NCBI GenBank assembly: GCA_030220185.1
Contig: JASPKZ010004202.1
Coordinates: 248,001 to 312,000 of the forward strand
Reading direction: 5' to 3'
Origin: Diploptera punctata
Lineage: Eukaryota > Arthropoda > Insecta > Blattodea > Blaberidae
DNA: 64,000 nucleotides
Below the pieces are notes generated by a model, which saw only the letters and a program-made list of their open reading frames with translations, had not been told where the DNA came from and made no database searches. The position numbers and the translations under genes are program-made. Shown in pieces: positions 10,685 through 21,289 of the stretch; position 1 is the first letter of the stretch, and every line of letters begins with the position of its first letter.

Positions 10685-10960
10685 CAATAAATGGATGCAC
10701 AAGAAACTGTTATCGATAGGATAACAAAGAGAGCTCTACAGTGGTATGGACATGTACAACGGATGTCGGAAGACCAGTGGCCTAAACAGTCGTTGGATTG
10801 GATGGTACCAGGCAGAAGGAAGAGGGGGAGAAGTATAAGAGCATGGTATGAGGGAATATATGACGCCATGATGGAAGATGGTCAATGGGAAGATAGGAAT
10901 CTCTGGAAAGCAGGAATCAAGGGCAAACTGCTGTAAAGTGGAAAGCCTTTATTAAGTAAG
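10685..10960 (+). mobile_element. LINE C-terminal fragment, another family
   Basis: The frame to the stop at 10934-10936 encodes ITKRALQWYGHVQRMSEDQW, a LDWMVPGRRKRGR basic motif and a DGQWEDRNLWKAG end. This is the LINE C-terminal module (RWYGHVQRM...P.GRR.RGRP) of a family like that at 57740-58446. It ends in a short AAGT tail. Confidence 0.7.
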
Positions 10961-11174
10961 TATTTTCGGTTAACAGAATTATGCTACACCCTCTATTTTG
11001 ATAAAGTTTAATCCATATGTATGTACATATTTTGCCATTTTTATTACAAAATTCTAGCCTTGCTCACGATAATAAACACCGGCATACAGACGCGGCCCAA
11101 GCCGTTAAAATCACTGTCCACTTCTGCAGTAAAAATAGCCCACTGAAAACTTTATAAAACTTAGCAAAAACTTA

Positions 11175-11750
11175 CCTTATATTTAAAGAGTATATTCAAA
11201 ATGATAACCCTCAGCTTTCGGACACGCTTAAGATCTTTTAAACGCTTTCGCGATCATTTCACAAAGTTCTTCTCCATCTTTTGTTTCGGTTTCGCACTTG
11301 ATATTGTTTTGGAGCTGGTCGGTGGAATCCATGTTAATTTACAAAATATGCGTCGTTTTAATTTCGCGCAAATATAACAAACATAGTTATATAAATCCGG
11401 GAATCAAGCAGGCTACAGACTATGATTCAGAATTCTGTCCTCAAAAGATTAATCGATGTTTGTACCAAATTATAAATTATTCTCTTAGATGAATCTAGAT
11501 TCAAGATATTTTCGGCGAAATTTTGTACTCGCTCCACGATATTCACTCGGTAAAAGTATAATAAACAAAAACGCATCGCACTGCACACAAACTTAGATAA
11601 ACAAAAGAATGAAACGTATCTTATCGTCGCTGAACACGCACTGACCGATACCGCATCTTGCAGCGCGGGAAGTGGAAGCGACGTTGCCAAGCTATTTCTT
11701 TCCTCGAAGGACCGGTAAGACGTTGTTGAAAGCAAATATTTTCTAATCTC
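11175..11750 (-). promoter_or_regulatory. possible promoter and first exon of an unknown gene
   Basis: This is one of the few stretches with no recognised repeat. On the minus strand, 11600-11700 is GC-richer and includes TCAGTGCGTGTTCAG, which fits the arthropod initiator TCAGT. Downstream is a small ORF (11228-11332), and a strong donor ATAAG|GTAAGT follows, with the exon edge at 11176. The layout resembles a 5' exon whose transcript continues below 11 kb, where I found no further exon. It could equally be unique non-coding DNA. Confidence 0.25.
11228..11332 (-). CDS. 34-codon ORF, candidate micropeptide or uORF
   Basis: ATG at 11332 has a favourable context (AACATGG). The predicted 34-residue peptide is hydrophilic, starts MDSTDQLQNNIKC, is acidic in the middle (KDGEELCEMIAK) and ends FKRS. 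It has two cysteines and no membrane segment. The stop lies about 50 nt before the donor at 11175/11176. Composition is less AT-rich than the flanks and no repeat copy is visible in the window. I know no family. It may be a real short protein, a uORF or chance. Confidence 0.25.
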   Translation of the reverse strand: MDSTDQLQNNIKCETETKDGEELCEMIAKAFKRS

Positions 11751-11804
11751 TATGGTGCTGTGACACAACTAATCATTTCTACAATTATTATGCTCCCTGA
11801 TAAC

Positions 11805-11998
11805 TAACTCATTGCTAAAACAAAACCCGTAGGTTCATGGTCGTGCGGACATTAAGCTGTCCACACATCCCTGTCCTGAGCTAATGTTTTCCAATCATTC
11901 CCTGTTTAATCTACTTCCCTCCAATCACGGTTAATGTTATTTTACCATCTCATTCTTGGTCTACCAACTGGGGTTTTTCTTCTGGTTTTTCCACAATG
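11805..11998 (-). mobile_element. LINE-A 3' end
   Basis: Begins CCCGTAGGTTCATGGTCGTG and extends through the GRPRM-type block to about 11998, where SINE S4 starts. Confidence 0.7.
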
Positions 11999-12004
11999 TA
12001 TACT

Positions 12005-12330
12005 CCGTATCGGCCGCGGTGGACTGGTGGTTATGTTTCTTGTCTCTGGTCCCGAGGATCGCGGGTTCAAACCCGGCCGTGGTCGGTGGATTTTTTTAGG
12101 ATGGAAAAATCCAAGGAGCAAGTCCTCCGGGAGGGACTTTCAGCCGTGGGTCCCGAGTCTGCAGATTTTCAGGCTCGTAAAAGATCCTTAAGCCTGAATA
12201 AAAAGGTCTCTAAGCAAAATTTACCGAATTTTCCCGTCCTAGTACTAACTTGGTTTCTAGATGTCAGTATGAGGCGGAACGCTGACACGGACCACTCAAA
12301 TGACATCTATACCAAAAACAAGTGTAACTA
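12005..12330 (+). mobile_element. SINE S4, near full length
   Basis: The head CGGCCGCGGTGGACTGGTGG with B box GCGGGTTCAAACCCG is tRNA-like. The body has GGATTTTTTTAGGATGG, CCAAGGAGCAAGTCCTCCGG, CAGGCTCGTAAAAGATCC and the distal CACTCAAATGACATCTATAC. Copies on either strand occur at 17465, 28862, 43155 and 47350. Confidence 0.75.
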
Positions 12331-13056
12331 AATTAGTATGGTAGCGCCTAAATCTCTGTTAAGGGAAACATGGGCTTACAAGATATAAGAAGATTAACGT
12401 ACATAATTTTTTATATTCAAGAATTGAATTGGGAATTCTACGCCACCTACATAAATTCAATTAAAAATTGGATAAATAAACAATCAATTGTTCAGTATGT
12501 AGATAATTACCCGACAGAATATATACGTTCATTAAAAAAAAAGAGAGAAACGCATTAAAATGAAGTGAGAACTTAAGCTCAAAGCAACCTAAAATTGCCA
12601 TATTTACAATGTAAAGTATGTATTAGTCACTGATCAGACAGTGTAGCCAACTCATCACGGAAAACCCTCCAACCAAGAAGCGAATGCTAAACTAATCTGG
12701 TGTACTGACTCGCTCATTTTCTCACCCTAGTTTGTACAAAGTAACATTAACTTACCCAAAAAGTGGGTGGACTCTTGGGATAGAATCCCCTCATATGCGA
12801 GTAAACAACATGTTGACAATTAGCTCTAGCGGGAACGTGTGTTACCACATTGGCCAATTTAACGCTAGCAGTCACTTGTTCTCCGATCGAATATTCACAG
12901 ATGACACTGTTAAATAGAATACCCGTTGAATTTTTCATGTTATTATCAATTCAAGGATAATTCCATACCCCATTCCAGATACTTATTTGTTCATATATGT
13001 TTTTATCCAGTTTAGTACAATCTACGACTTCAATTAAATAACTTAATTTTTCATAT
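12331..13056. other. no gene seen
   Basis: Short open frames occur at 12370-12558 and 12732-12938 but lack motifs or splice context. No repeat was recognised. Confidence 0.4.
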
Positions 13057-13540
13057 TAAGTCCACCGCTGTGAACTCGAGGTAGCGTGCTGCCTTGTCAC
13101 GCAGCGGACCCGGGTTCGATTCCGGTTAAGACAGTTCCCTGGGTGAGATTTTTATCGGGGTTTTTCCTCACCTGTAAGACAAATGTTAGGAAAACTTAAG
13201 GCCCAAACGGCCCCCGAAATCATATGGCCATCGCAATTATCATCATTCATATTCATCTTAGATTAAGGACTCTCCTGGCGCACCACTATCATCACCCATC
13301 ATATCATCGGGGCAACGTAACCCCGCCTTCAGGGCGCCCCAACCTCAGAAGTGGGTTACAATTACGCCAATACCAGGAGAGAACATCAAAATTGCCCAAA
13401 AAAGGGCAATCTGGGGTATTAAAAATATTAATATTAAAAAAATTGAAATTTTCACTGAATGACGCCAAAATGATGGGTTTTAGAAAGAAGAAAATTGAAA
13501 TTAGGAATGCGATGGGTTTGAGGAAATAAATGACTAAATA
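13057..13540 (+). mobile_element. SINE S1 with extended 3' segment
   Basis: S1 head with B box GGGTTCGATTCCGG, A-box region GAGGTAGCGTGCTGCCTTG and the AAGGCCCAAACGGCCCCCG block, continuing into a segment (GACTCTCCTGGCGCACCA, AACCTCAGAAGTGGGTT, CAATACCAGGAGAGAAC). The same composite is found on the opposite strand at 36455-36765. Confidence 0.7.
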
Positions 13541-13639
13541 AATTTTCGAAACATATAAATTAATAGAGAAATGAAATTAAAGTACAAAATAATTTTGGTT
13601 AAAGATGTTTTAGATATTTTAATTATTGGTAATTATTAT

Positions 13640-13935
13640 TTAGTCCACCGCTGTTGTCTTGGGGTACCGTCATGCCTCATAACTAGCGGGACTGCGTTTA
13701 ATCCCCGGTCGGGACACATTTCCTGGAGGACTTTTTTTTTAGGTTTTTTCCTAACTTGTAAGACAAATGTCAGAAAACTTTAAGGTATAAACGATCCCCG
13801 AACATAATCTGGCCATCATAATCGTCATCATCATATTAGCCACGTTTAGTATGAATGTGTGTGTGAATGGCGTGTTTCGTCTTACTGTTGTGTTGTCTCG
13901 GAGGTGGCCTTAGCATTGAGCTGATCACTTATAAT
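13640..13935 (+). mobile_element. SINE S1
   Basis: TCCACCGCTGTTGTCTTGGG head, CCCCGGTCGGGACACATTTC, GTAAGACAAATGTCAGAAAA, then the distal segment ending GTGTTGTCTCGGAGGTGGCC and GAGCTGATCACTTA, shared with 55687-55935. Confidence 0.7.
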
Positions 13936-14139
13936 TATATTATAACATTGAATAATTCTAAATTTTCGATTCTTTATTTAAAATAACGTATGAACACGCA
14001 GCTCAAATTTCCATTAGCAGAAAATTGTACATATCTGTACTGACAAAGTTTAAGGTGTTCATATTGTTGATGCACAAAACAATATATTAGAATAGTTAAA
14101 CATTTATTTAATTATAAACAGGTATACAATGTAATAAAA

Positions 14140-14570
14140 CACCTTCCTGTGCTCAAAGTTTTTTTAAATTTTTATCGTCTTTCTCCATTCTTCTCTATCT
14201 TCCCATTACAATTTTCCAGACCTAGCTCCCTCACACCTCTTCTTACACCATCCACCCATTTAAATCCAGGTCGACCTCTCTTTCCTTTCCCAGATGGGAT
14301 CCATAAACCCGCCGAAGTCTATCCCAAACCAGGTTGAAAAAGGGTGAGGGGAAGAAGTAACACCTCGTAAAAAAACCTTGGTTTAACTTGCCCAGCTGTT
14401 AGTACCTTGCCAGGGTTACGGTGGATACAGCGTCCTTCGGTACGGTGTACCTGGCTGAAGAGGCAACGTTGTTCCGTTAAAGTCTAGACTAGAGGAAGAA
14501 CACCTCAAACAAAAATTACCTGGTCCTCCAGGTTGGGGCTTGATGCATTAGGCCAGCTCATTTTCATCAT
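14140..14570 (-). mobile_element. LINE 3' fragments
   Basis: 14225-14300 on the minus strand encodes a GRPGFKWVDGVRRGVREL-type LINE C-terminus. The adjacent 14340-14570 (CCTGGCTGAAGAGGCAACG, TTGATGCATTAGGCCAGCTC) looks like LINE 3' UTR-type repeat but has no second copy I could align confidently. Confidence 0.45.
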
Positions 14571-15052
14571 CAAAACAAGTAATTGCTAAAAAGTGCAAAG
14601 TAACAAAGCTGGGAGGATTTAAATGTAATTAAACATATTATTATATTAAAACCAATAATGTATTATATTTTTAATACTATCTGGATATCTACATCGTATT
14701 TACAATTTTACAATATTTTTCTTTGTTTTATAAAAGACAATCTTTGGCTTGTTATAATTTTCTTGTGACTTTGTTCAAACATTTAAAATTTTGGAATATA
14801 ATTTTTTTACAACACTGATCTACATACATGACTGTACATACAATAAATATCATTTTTATAACACCATCATTGCAATCAAACAAATATCATTTTTTATACT
14901 TTGAACATAGAGTGTCAACAAAACATAACTCACTAAAATACACGTCCATTTACATTAACACAACAATATAATTTGTAAACTTATATTTTTCATCACTAGG
15001 GCTACGATTTCTATGTAATAAAAGGTAAGATTCCAATGCAGATAGTATATAT

Positions 15053-16780
15053 TATTCAGCTGTTTGTGTGTGAAACAAAAACAAAAGACAGTCAGAAATC
15101 GAACTTATCATTACACTATTCAACTGTTTGTGTGTGGAACCAAAACAAAAGACAGTCAGTAGTCTAACTTCTCATTATACAATTCAACTGTTTGTGTGTG
15201 GAACCAAAACAAAAGACAGTCAGTAGTATACCTTCTCATTATACTATTCAACTGTTAGTGTGTGAAACAAAAACAAAAGAGAGTCAGAAGTCTATTTTCT
15301 CATTATACTATTCACCTGTTTGTATGTGAAACCAAAACAAAAGACAAGAAGTCCCCCAACTTCTCATTATAATATTCAACTGCTTGTATGTGAAATCAAA
15401 ACAAAAGGCAGTCAGAAGTCTAACTTCTCATTATACTATACAATTGATTGTATGTGAAACAAAAACAAAAGACGATAGAAGTCTAACTTCTCATTATACT
15501 GTTCAACTGTTTGTATGTGAAACCAAAACAAAAGACAGTCAGAAGTCTAACTTCTCATTATACTATTCAACTGTTTGTGTGTGAAACCAAAACAAAAGAC
15601 AGTCAGAAGTCTAACTTCTCATTATACAATTCAACTGTTTGTGTGTGAAACCAAAACAAAAGACAGTCAGAAGACTAACTTCTCATTATACTATTCAACT
15701 GTTTGTATGTGAAACAAAAACAAAAAGACAGTCAGAAGTCTAACTTCTCATTATACTATTCAACCGTTTGTATGTGAAACCAAAACAAAAGACTGTCAGA
15801 AGTCTAACTTCTCATTATACTATTCAACTGTTTGTGTGTGAAACCAAAACAAAAGACAGTCAGAAGCCTAACTTCTCATTATACTATTCAACTGTTTGTA
15901 TGTGAAACCAAAACAAAAGACAGTCAGAAGTCTAACTTCTCATTATACTATTCAACTGTTTGTGTGTGAAACCAAAACAAAAGACAGTCAGAAGTCTAAC
16001 TTCTCATTATACTATTCAACTGTTTGTGTGTGAAACCAAAACGAAAGACAGTCAGAAGTCTAACTTGTCATTATACTATTCAACTGTTTGTATGTGAACC
16101 CAAAACAAAAGACAGTCAGAAGTCTAACTTCTCGTTATACTGTTCAACCGTTTGTATGTGAAACCAAAACAAAAGACAGTCAGAAGTCTAATTTCTAATT
16201 ATTCTATTCAACTGTTTGTATGTGAAACCAAAACAAAAGACAGTCAGAAGTCTAACTTCTCATTATACTATTCAACTGTTTGTGTGTGAAACCAAAACAA
16301 AAGACAGTCAGAAGTCTAACTTCTCGTTATACTGTTCAACTGTTTGTGTGTGAAACCAAAACAAAAGACAGTCAGAAGTCTATTTTCTCATTATACTATT
16401 CAACTGTGTGTGTGGAACCAAAACAAAAGACAGTCAGAAGTCTAACTTCTCATTATACTATTCAACTGTTTGTGTGTGAAACCAAAACAAAAGACAGTCA
16501 GAAGTCTAACTTCTCATTATACTATTCAACTGTTTGTGTGTGAAACCAAAACAAAAGACAGTCAGAAGTCTAACTTCTCATTATACTATTCAACTGTTTG
16601 TGTGTGAAACCAAAACAAAAGACAGTCAGAAGTCTAACTTCTCATTATACTATTCAACTGTTTGTGTGCGGAACCAAAACAAAAGACAGTCAGAAGTCTA
16701 ACTTATCATTATAATATTCAACTGTTTGTGTGTGGAACCAAAACAAAAGACAGTCAGAAGTCTAACTTCTCATTATACTA
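15053..16780 (+). repeat. 64-bp satellite array, ~27 units
   Basis: The unit begins ATTCAACTGTTTGTGTGTGA, continues AACCAAAACAAAAGACAGTC and ends AGAAGTCTAACTTCTCATTA plus TACT. The array spans about 1728 bp, equal to 27 units of 64 bp, with more divergent units at the left end and near-identical units from 15800 on. Each unit contains a perfect short hairpin AGAAGT-CTA-ACTTCT. Frames stay open across several units, but this is a by-product of the unit sequence. A seven-unit array with matching flanks is at 37313-37759. Confidence 0.95.
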
Positions 16781-16784
16781 TGTT

Positions 16785-17190
16785 GCAACCTTAACTTTTA
16801 ATACATAAAAATCCTAACCCTATTCATCACAATATCTGAGTATTGACAACATGTTCTTGTGTGCAATACAAATTGAGACCATTTTGTAAAAAAAAAACAT
16901 TATTGCCATCGACGCCAGCAATCTCAAAATAAACAGGTGAATTCCATAAAAATTGGACGTAACATATGAACATTAAAGTTTCTTCCTTGTTTCCCGAAAT
17001 TATACAGGGTGTTCTGAAATTCTTATTACAAAGTTCTAGGGCTAGTAGAGGGGACTGAATAGACCACAGGAACCGCCGCGGCCTGAAAACGCACGGTTTC
17101 CGTGCTACAGCCATTAAAATGTATCGGATTTGCCGGTGTTATAATAGGAGTTATTAGACCAAGCTAATTTATTTCAAATTTCAATATTGG
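16785..17190. other. no gene; possible transposon terminus
   Basis: The left part (TGTTGCAACCTTAACTTTTA) is the shared flank of the 64-bp array. A block at 17004-17120 starts ACAGGGTGTTCTGAAATTC, which resembles the terminus of a mariner-type or related repeat, but no matching inverted end was found. Confidence 0.35.
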
Positions 17191-17194
17191 ATTC

Positions 17195-17455
17195 CATAAA
17201 AAAAAAAACAAAATGGTATGGTCATGTAAAAGGAATGAGAGAAGACAGATTCGTAAGAAGAATACTACATTGGGTGCCACTTGGTAGAAGAAGAAGAGGA
17301 CGGCCAAAAATAACATGGATTGATGGTGTTTCGAGCAACATGAAGGGAAAGAATTCGGCGATGTAGATTCGAATGACAGAGAGATGTGGAGGAGAATGAC
17401 AGTAGATTAATTGGCCGCAGGAAGATGTTATGAAACCTGCTAAATAAATGAACAG
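17195..17455 (+). mobile_element. LINE C-terminal fragment
   Basis: Encodes KWYGHVKGMREDRFVRRIL, HWVPLGRRRRGRPKITWIDG and, after a frame break, a decayed tail with a WPQEDVMKPAK end. It is a LINE C-terminal module. Confidence 0.65.
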
Positions 17456-17464
17456 TTTCGCTTA

Positions 17465-17650
17465 TTTCCCTAGAGATGTCATGAATGGTATGAGGTCAAT
17501 TGGACAACCAGGAGTCAACTAAGGTATTACTACAATGATCAATGTCGGTTAGTTTTGCTAAGAGGCCTCTTAATTCAGGCTTAACATTCTTTTACGAGCC
17601 TGAAAATCTTCACTTAAATTCCCTCCCGGAGGACTTGTCCCTTGGATTTT
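17465..17650 (-). mobile_element. SINE S4, truncated
   Basis: The minus strand carries TCCTCCGGGAGGGAATTTAA, GATTTTCAGGCTCGTAAAAG and TTAAGCCTGAATTAAGAGGC, the S4 body without its tRNA-like head. Confidence 0.65.
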
Positions 17651-17724
17651 TGTAATAGTTGTTACGTCAGTTACCTACATTTTGTATAATTAATAACAAA
17701 GTATGTGATCTAATGCCACTCACT

Positions 17725-17865
17725 GCACTTTACGTGCTTCGGGTTCCGCGCTGGGCGGATAGACGGTGTTAAAGTGGTCTATTTCAATTTACGCAACATT
17801 TCACCAGACCACTTTACATAGATGATGTATTCTTGTATTGTGTATAGAAAGGAGTGTAGGATGAG
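17725..17865 (+). repeat. dispersed repeat shared with 27790-27935
   Basis: Contains GCTTCGGGTTCCGCGCTGGG, GTGGTCTATTTCAATTT and TACATAGATGATGTATTCTT. The inverse copy at 27790-27935 encodes GVNVVYFQFARHF and RLYVDEYSCIVYN on the minus strand, so the repeat derives from a coding element I cannot name. Confidence 0.5.
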
Positions 17866-18229
17866 TGTTTATTTGTGTTTGCGTAGTGCAAAGTGTGTTG
17901 TACGAGGGATGATGAGAAGGGAGAAGGTAGCCTACTCCTATAAAAAAGCACCAAGGAGGCCGCCCAGCATAACGTCATCATCTGACGGACGAATCGCTAT
18001 CAATAGCACCACATGTCTACTCAACGTACTGTGCAGAGGTTTCCAATTTAATGCTGGAATCTGGTGCACAATCTAGCGATTAAAAATTGTACACCCCTAC
18101 CTCTCCTGACACAGAGATTGAAAATTTTGCAATTTAATTAATTTAATAATTAAAATTTTCAACCCCGTCGGGTATCGAACCCAGTCTTAGTTACTAAAAT
18201 TTATTAGAATATTCCTCAAGATATCAAGG

Positions 18230-18725
18230 GTACCCCTCCCCCAGGAGCTATCACCTTGACGTGGTGGGGGGGCTTAGTACCCGATGAACCAGACGACCCT
18301 ACTGGGTTAATCTTTGCTGGTGGGTAAGAGGCGAGGGGAACTAAGTAAAGCTCACAACAAGGGAATGGCGTCTGTATCCATATTGGGCGGCCACATCTTC
18401 GTCAAGTCTTCAACGGTCAACAGGGCGACAAGGAATAGCACAGCTAAACTTGTAAGGCTTGAAGAGCGGAAGCAGCAGCCCTCTCTTGGGGGGTGGATAC
18501 CCAGAGGAGCATGTTTGGAGGCTCAGAGGAAGCAGCCCTTCCACCATCCTTGTCCTGCGAAGCGCTCGTAACGCTTCCAGCAGACATTTATCTTCCTGAG
18601 AAGCTTCATGGAAATCAACCGGATTGTCATACCTAGAAGACGTTGGGCTGATGCATTATGAAGTCGGAACGGGCAATTGCCTGATCCCTGGAGTGATGGT
18701 GATGATGATATCAGGGGTTGCCGCA
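18230..18725 (+). mobile_element. internally deleted LINE with GAT tail
   Basis: It starts with the LINE 5'-leader motif CTATCACCTTGACGTGGTGG and GGCTTAGTACCCGATGAACC. It continues with a leader-type reading (VGKRRGELSKAHNKG) and then jumps to a 3' end with GACGTTGGGCTGATGCATTA, AACGGGCAATTGCCTGATCC and a GATGATGAT tail. The same 3' end is at 26500-26612. The RT core is missing. Confidence 0.55.
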
Positions 18726-18809
18726 CACTTGACATTTTTAAGTCACGATTATACAGTTACCAGTAAAAGTCCAGGGATAAAACCAGATAAGTCACAATTC
18801 TCATTTTTT

Positions 18810-19035
18810 TCAGGAAATATAAATATTTCCAACAAAGAAATTATTATTTTACTCTTATTTATCATTTTGAAAACACCATCGCGCAAAAAGTAATATACAA
18901 CGCACGTTTGTGAAGCGTTTTACAGAATCTCGGAAATTAAAAACCACGCTATCGCTCGGTTTTTAAACATTTTCCGCGCTTCTGTAAGAACCACTTCCCA
19001 ACCTCGCATCGTAATATACTGTTTATTTTTGTATA
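18810..19035 (+). repeat. dispersed repeat Q, distal half
   Basis: The sequence from TTTTGAAAACACCATCGCGC to CCTCGCATCGTAATATACTG is found again at 27150-27305 and 31380-31560. The latter shows it joined to the half at 30975-31380. Confidence 0.65.
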
Positions 19036-19257
19036 TTGTACATTTTATATTTCATTCAATAAATCTTGAGCAAATAAAAATATATCGTAAAAAAATTGTA
19101 TTGTAGATATGATATGTAATGCATATAAATATATACTTTTTAAAATATAGATATAAAAGTATTTTTTGTGTATTTGTCTAACGTGGTCGAGTGGCAGACA
19201 AGGCCTTAACTTTTTGCCAGGTAAAATAAAGATATTATTCATTTTATTGTGATATTG

Positions 19258-19410
19258 AAGAAGATTTCCGGGCTGTTGGCCGTGGTTTTGAGACAAAGAT
19301 CCCCGATGTTTCGCCAGAGACTGCGTCCGGCATCCTCAAGACCACGGCCTACAGCCTGGAAATCATCTTCAAGATCACAATACTAACTCCGGTCGTGAAA
19401 GCCTAAGTCA
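19258..19410. repeat. small palindrome, Penelope-like end (tentative)
   Basis: GAAGATTTCCGGGCTGTTGG/CCGTGGTTTTGAG and its inverse (AAGACCACGGCCTACAGCC, GGAAATCATCTTC) flank CCGATGTTTCGCCAGAGACT. It ends AACTCCGGTCGTGAAAGCC. The 60650-60750 copy encodes EDAGRSLWRNVGE on the plus strand, a motif I associate with ends of Penelope-like elements in arthropods. That link is from memory. Confidence 0.4.
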
Positions 19411-19689
19411 ATATATTATTTATTTATAAAACTCAAAAAATGTATTTTGTAACTCCAACATATATACTATATTCAAAAATTGCTTGTTGAAATAAAATTC
19501 AAAACTTCACACAGATTGTTATTTTGCTCTCACCCTGTAAAACATGATATCATTCTACAGTTTCAGTTACCCATATAAAACAGTTCATTTTAAGTACAGT
19601 TATTAAAGATAGAAACTCCACATTTTCTCTCAAGTAGGCCCCTATATTGGTACCTATATATATGAACATTCTTTCGTCAGTTGTGCCGT

Positions 19690-20205
19690 CCCAACTTGTA
19701 AAAAGATGCGTGCACTTTTCTTTTCCTGAAGGCCTTTCAAGAATTATATTCAATCATCAGCAGGTATAGTTCTTCGCTACATTTGTTGAGTAATTCTGCC
19801 CGAGGGTAGGTCTTTCACTGCAATCATAGCATTTTCATGCTATGCTTGCAGCTTTACTAGGGAATTATAGGTGTGGTAGCTTCCCGTTGCTTTCCACACC
19901 GGTGAAGTTGATGATGATAATGATAACGATGATGATGATGGCCGGATGATTTTCGGAGACCGTTGGACCCTTACCTTCCTGACATTTGTCTTACAGGTGA
20001 GAAAAAACCTCACCCAGGAGCCTGTCCCGACCGAACCCGGGCCTCCTGTGTGACTAGGCAGCACGTTACCTCGAGACCACAGAGGTGGACATGCCTGCTG
20101 ATGATGGAATAGATATTCTGAAAGGCCTTCAGGAAAATAAAAGCACATGTATCTTTTTACAAGTTGAGGACGACGGCACTGACCAATGAAGGTACATATT
20201 TGAAT
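19690..20205. repeat. palindrome with SINE S1 in its centre
   Basis: Left arm 19690-19770 (GTGCCGTCCCAACTTGTAAA, CCTGAAGGCCTTTCAAGAAT, ATCATCAGCAGG) is inverted at 20093-20205 (CCTGCTGATGATGG, CTGAAAGGCCTTCAGGAAAA, TTTTTACAAGTTGAGGACGA). The centre is occupied by a minus-strand SINE S1. The outer end GGACGACGGCAC matches the outer end of the 32985-33846 palindrome. Confidence 0.7.
19791..20092 (-). mobile_element. SINE S1, near full length
   Basis: Same ends and order as 6462-6800: head at 20085 (GTGGTCTCGAGGTAACGTGC), GTCTTACAGGTGAG inverse, GAT run, and the AGGGAATTATAGGTGTGGTAG block at the far end. It sits at the centre of the palindrome 19690-20205. Confidence 0.75.
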
Positions 20206-20334
20206 TTTATCACGTGACCTCAACGGATTTAAAACAATGAATTATATTACTATTAATATATAAATATTGTTTTGAAGACTAAAAAATTAAAATATCTTGT
20301 TATATGATTTTGTTACCATTAAACTTAAAGAGAA

Positions 20335-20700
20335 AAACATATGCTTAATCGGGATTTAAACGCAATCTCTCTGGTTCTGTACGCCAATGCTTTAACGATT
20401 TAAGCTACTAGGCATCTCGATTTAAACATACATTTTTCTCCTATAGTAATAAAGCACTGGTGTACAGAACCAGGGATATTGGGTTCAAATACCGATTTAG
20501 GCATATATTGTTCTATTCAAATTTTGTCATTCAGTGAGAAGTGATAAATTTAGTATTAATCATGTTATAATTATATTCGAAAAGAAAAATATACGCCTAG
20601 AGCGGGGTTTGAAACCAGGACCTTTGACTCTCTATGTCAATGCTCTTCCATCTGAGCTACCTATGCCTCCAATCTAAACGCGTATTTTTCTCTTATACAT
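20335..20700. repeat. tRNA-like repeats, not functional tRNAs
   Basis: 20580-20690 on the minus strand resembles a whole tRNA (GTAGCTCAGATGGAAGAGCA, stem TTGAC/GTCAA around ATAGAGA, GGTTTCAAACCCC). The T stem is mispaired and the acceptor ends do not match. Two related degenerate blocks lie at 20340-20430 and, inverted, at 20455-20515. I read these as a small tRNA-derived SINE cluster. Confidence 0.4.
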
Positions 20701-21289
20701 ATATTTTTCTTTTGAAATATAATTTGTCCATCATTAAGATGTTTAAAAACGAATAATATTAACATGTTATAATTGTTACGTCAGTTACCTATATATATCA
20801 ATGTTTTGAAGAGAAAACATAGTGTCCTACTATATGAAGACTAAAAAATAATTAAAGTAACTTATTATTTTATTCCGTTACGGTTGTTACGTCAGTTACC
20901 ATGGAATTCACCAAATACGCGTATTTGCATATTTCAGTGCTATATTACAAGGGATAAGTGTAATAAAATGATGTAGTAGTTAAAACACAGGGTGAACAAC
21001 AATCAAATGAACCATGTTTAGCGTCTTATATAAGTAGATGATAATATCTTGTGAATACAGAAGGTTGCAATTGTGTAGATTCAAATACTGGGATTCTACT
21101 TTTCAAACAGCCTATACATAATTAAGATTCTCTGCTACTGTTAACATGTAGCTACAACAGGTAGCACATCTAGAATTAATAAACAAAATGATGGTAACTA
21201 GCAGAAAATATATTAATTCTCAATTTTCAAGTTACTGTAGTGGATTCATTCAAACCAGCGGTTTCAAGGACACATGAATGTCATCTTTA
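20701..21289. other. no gene seen
   Basis: AT-rich. The phrase GTTACGTCAGTTACC occurs at about 20777 and 20888 (and 17660), probably repeat debris. No coding signal. Confidence 0.35.

Noticed and set aside
10195..10869. Two consecutive minus-strand ORFs as a gene
   Set aside because: No motif or splice sites, and the right-hand ORF overlaps a recognisable plus-strand LINE end.
15384..16543. Open frames across the 64-bp satellite
   Set aside because: They arise because the unit has few stops in some frames, and 64 is not a multiple of three, so no repeated protein domain is encoded.
15053..16780. CRISPR-like array
   Set aside because: Units are contiguous 64-bp repeats without unique spacers, in an insect-type genome.
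20580..20690. tRNA gene on the minus strand
   Set aside because: D and anticodon arms are plausible, but the T stem is mispaired, the acceptor stem does not close, and related degenerate blocks lie nearby. Better read as a tRNA-derived repeat.
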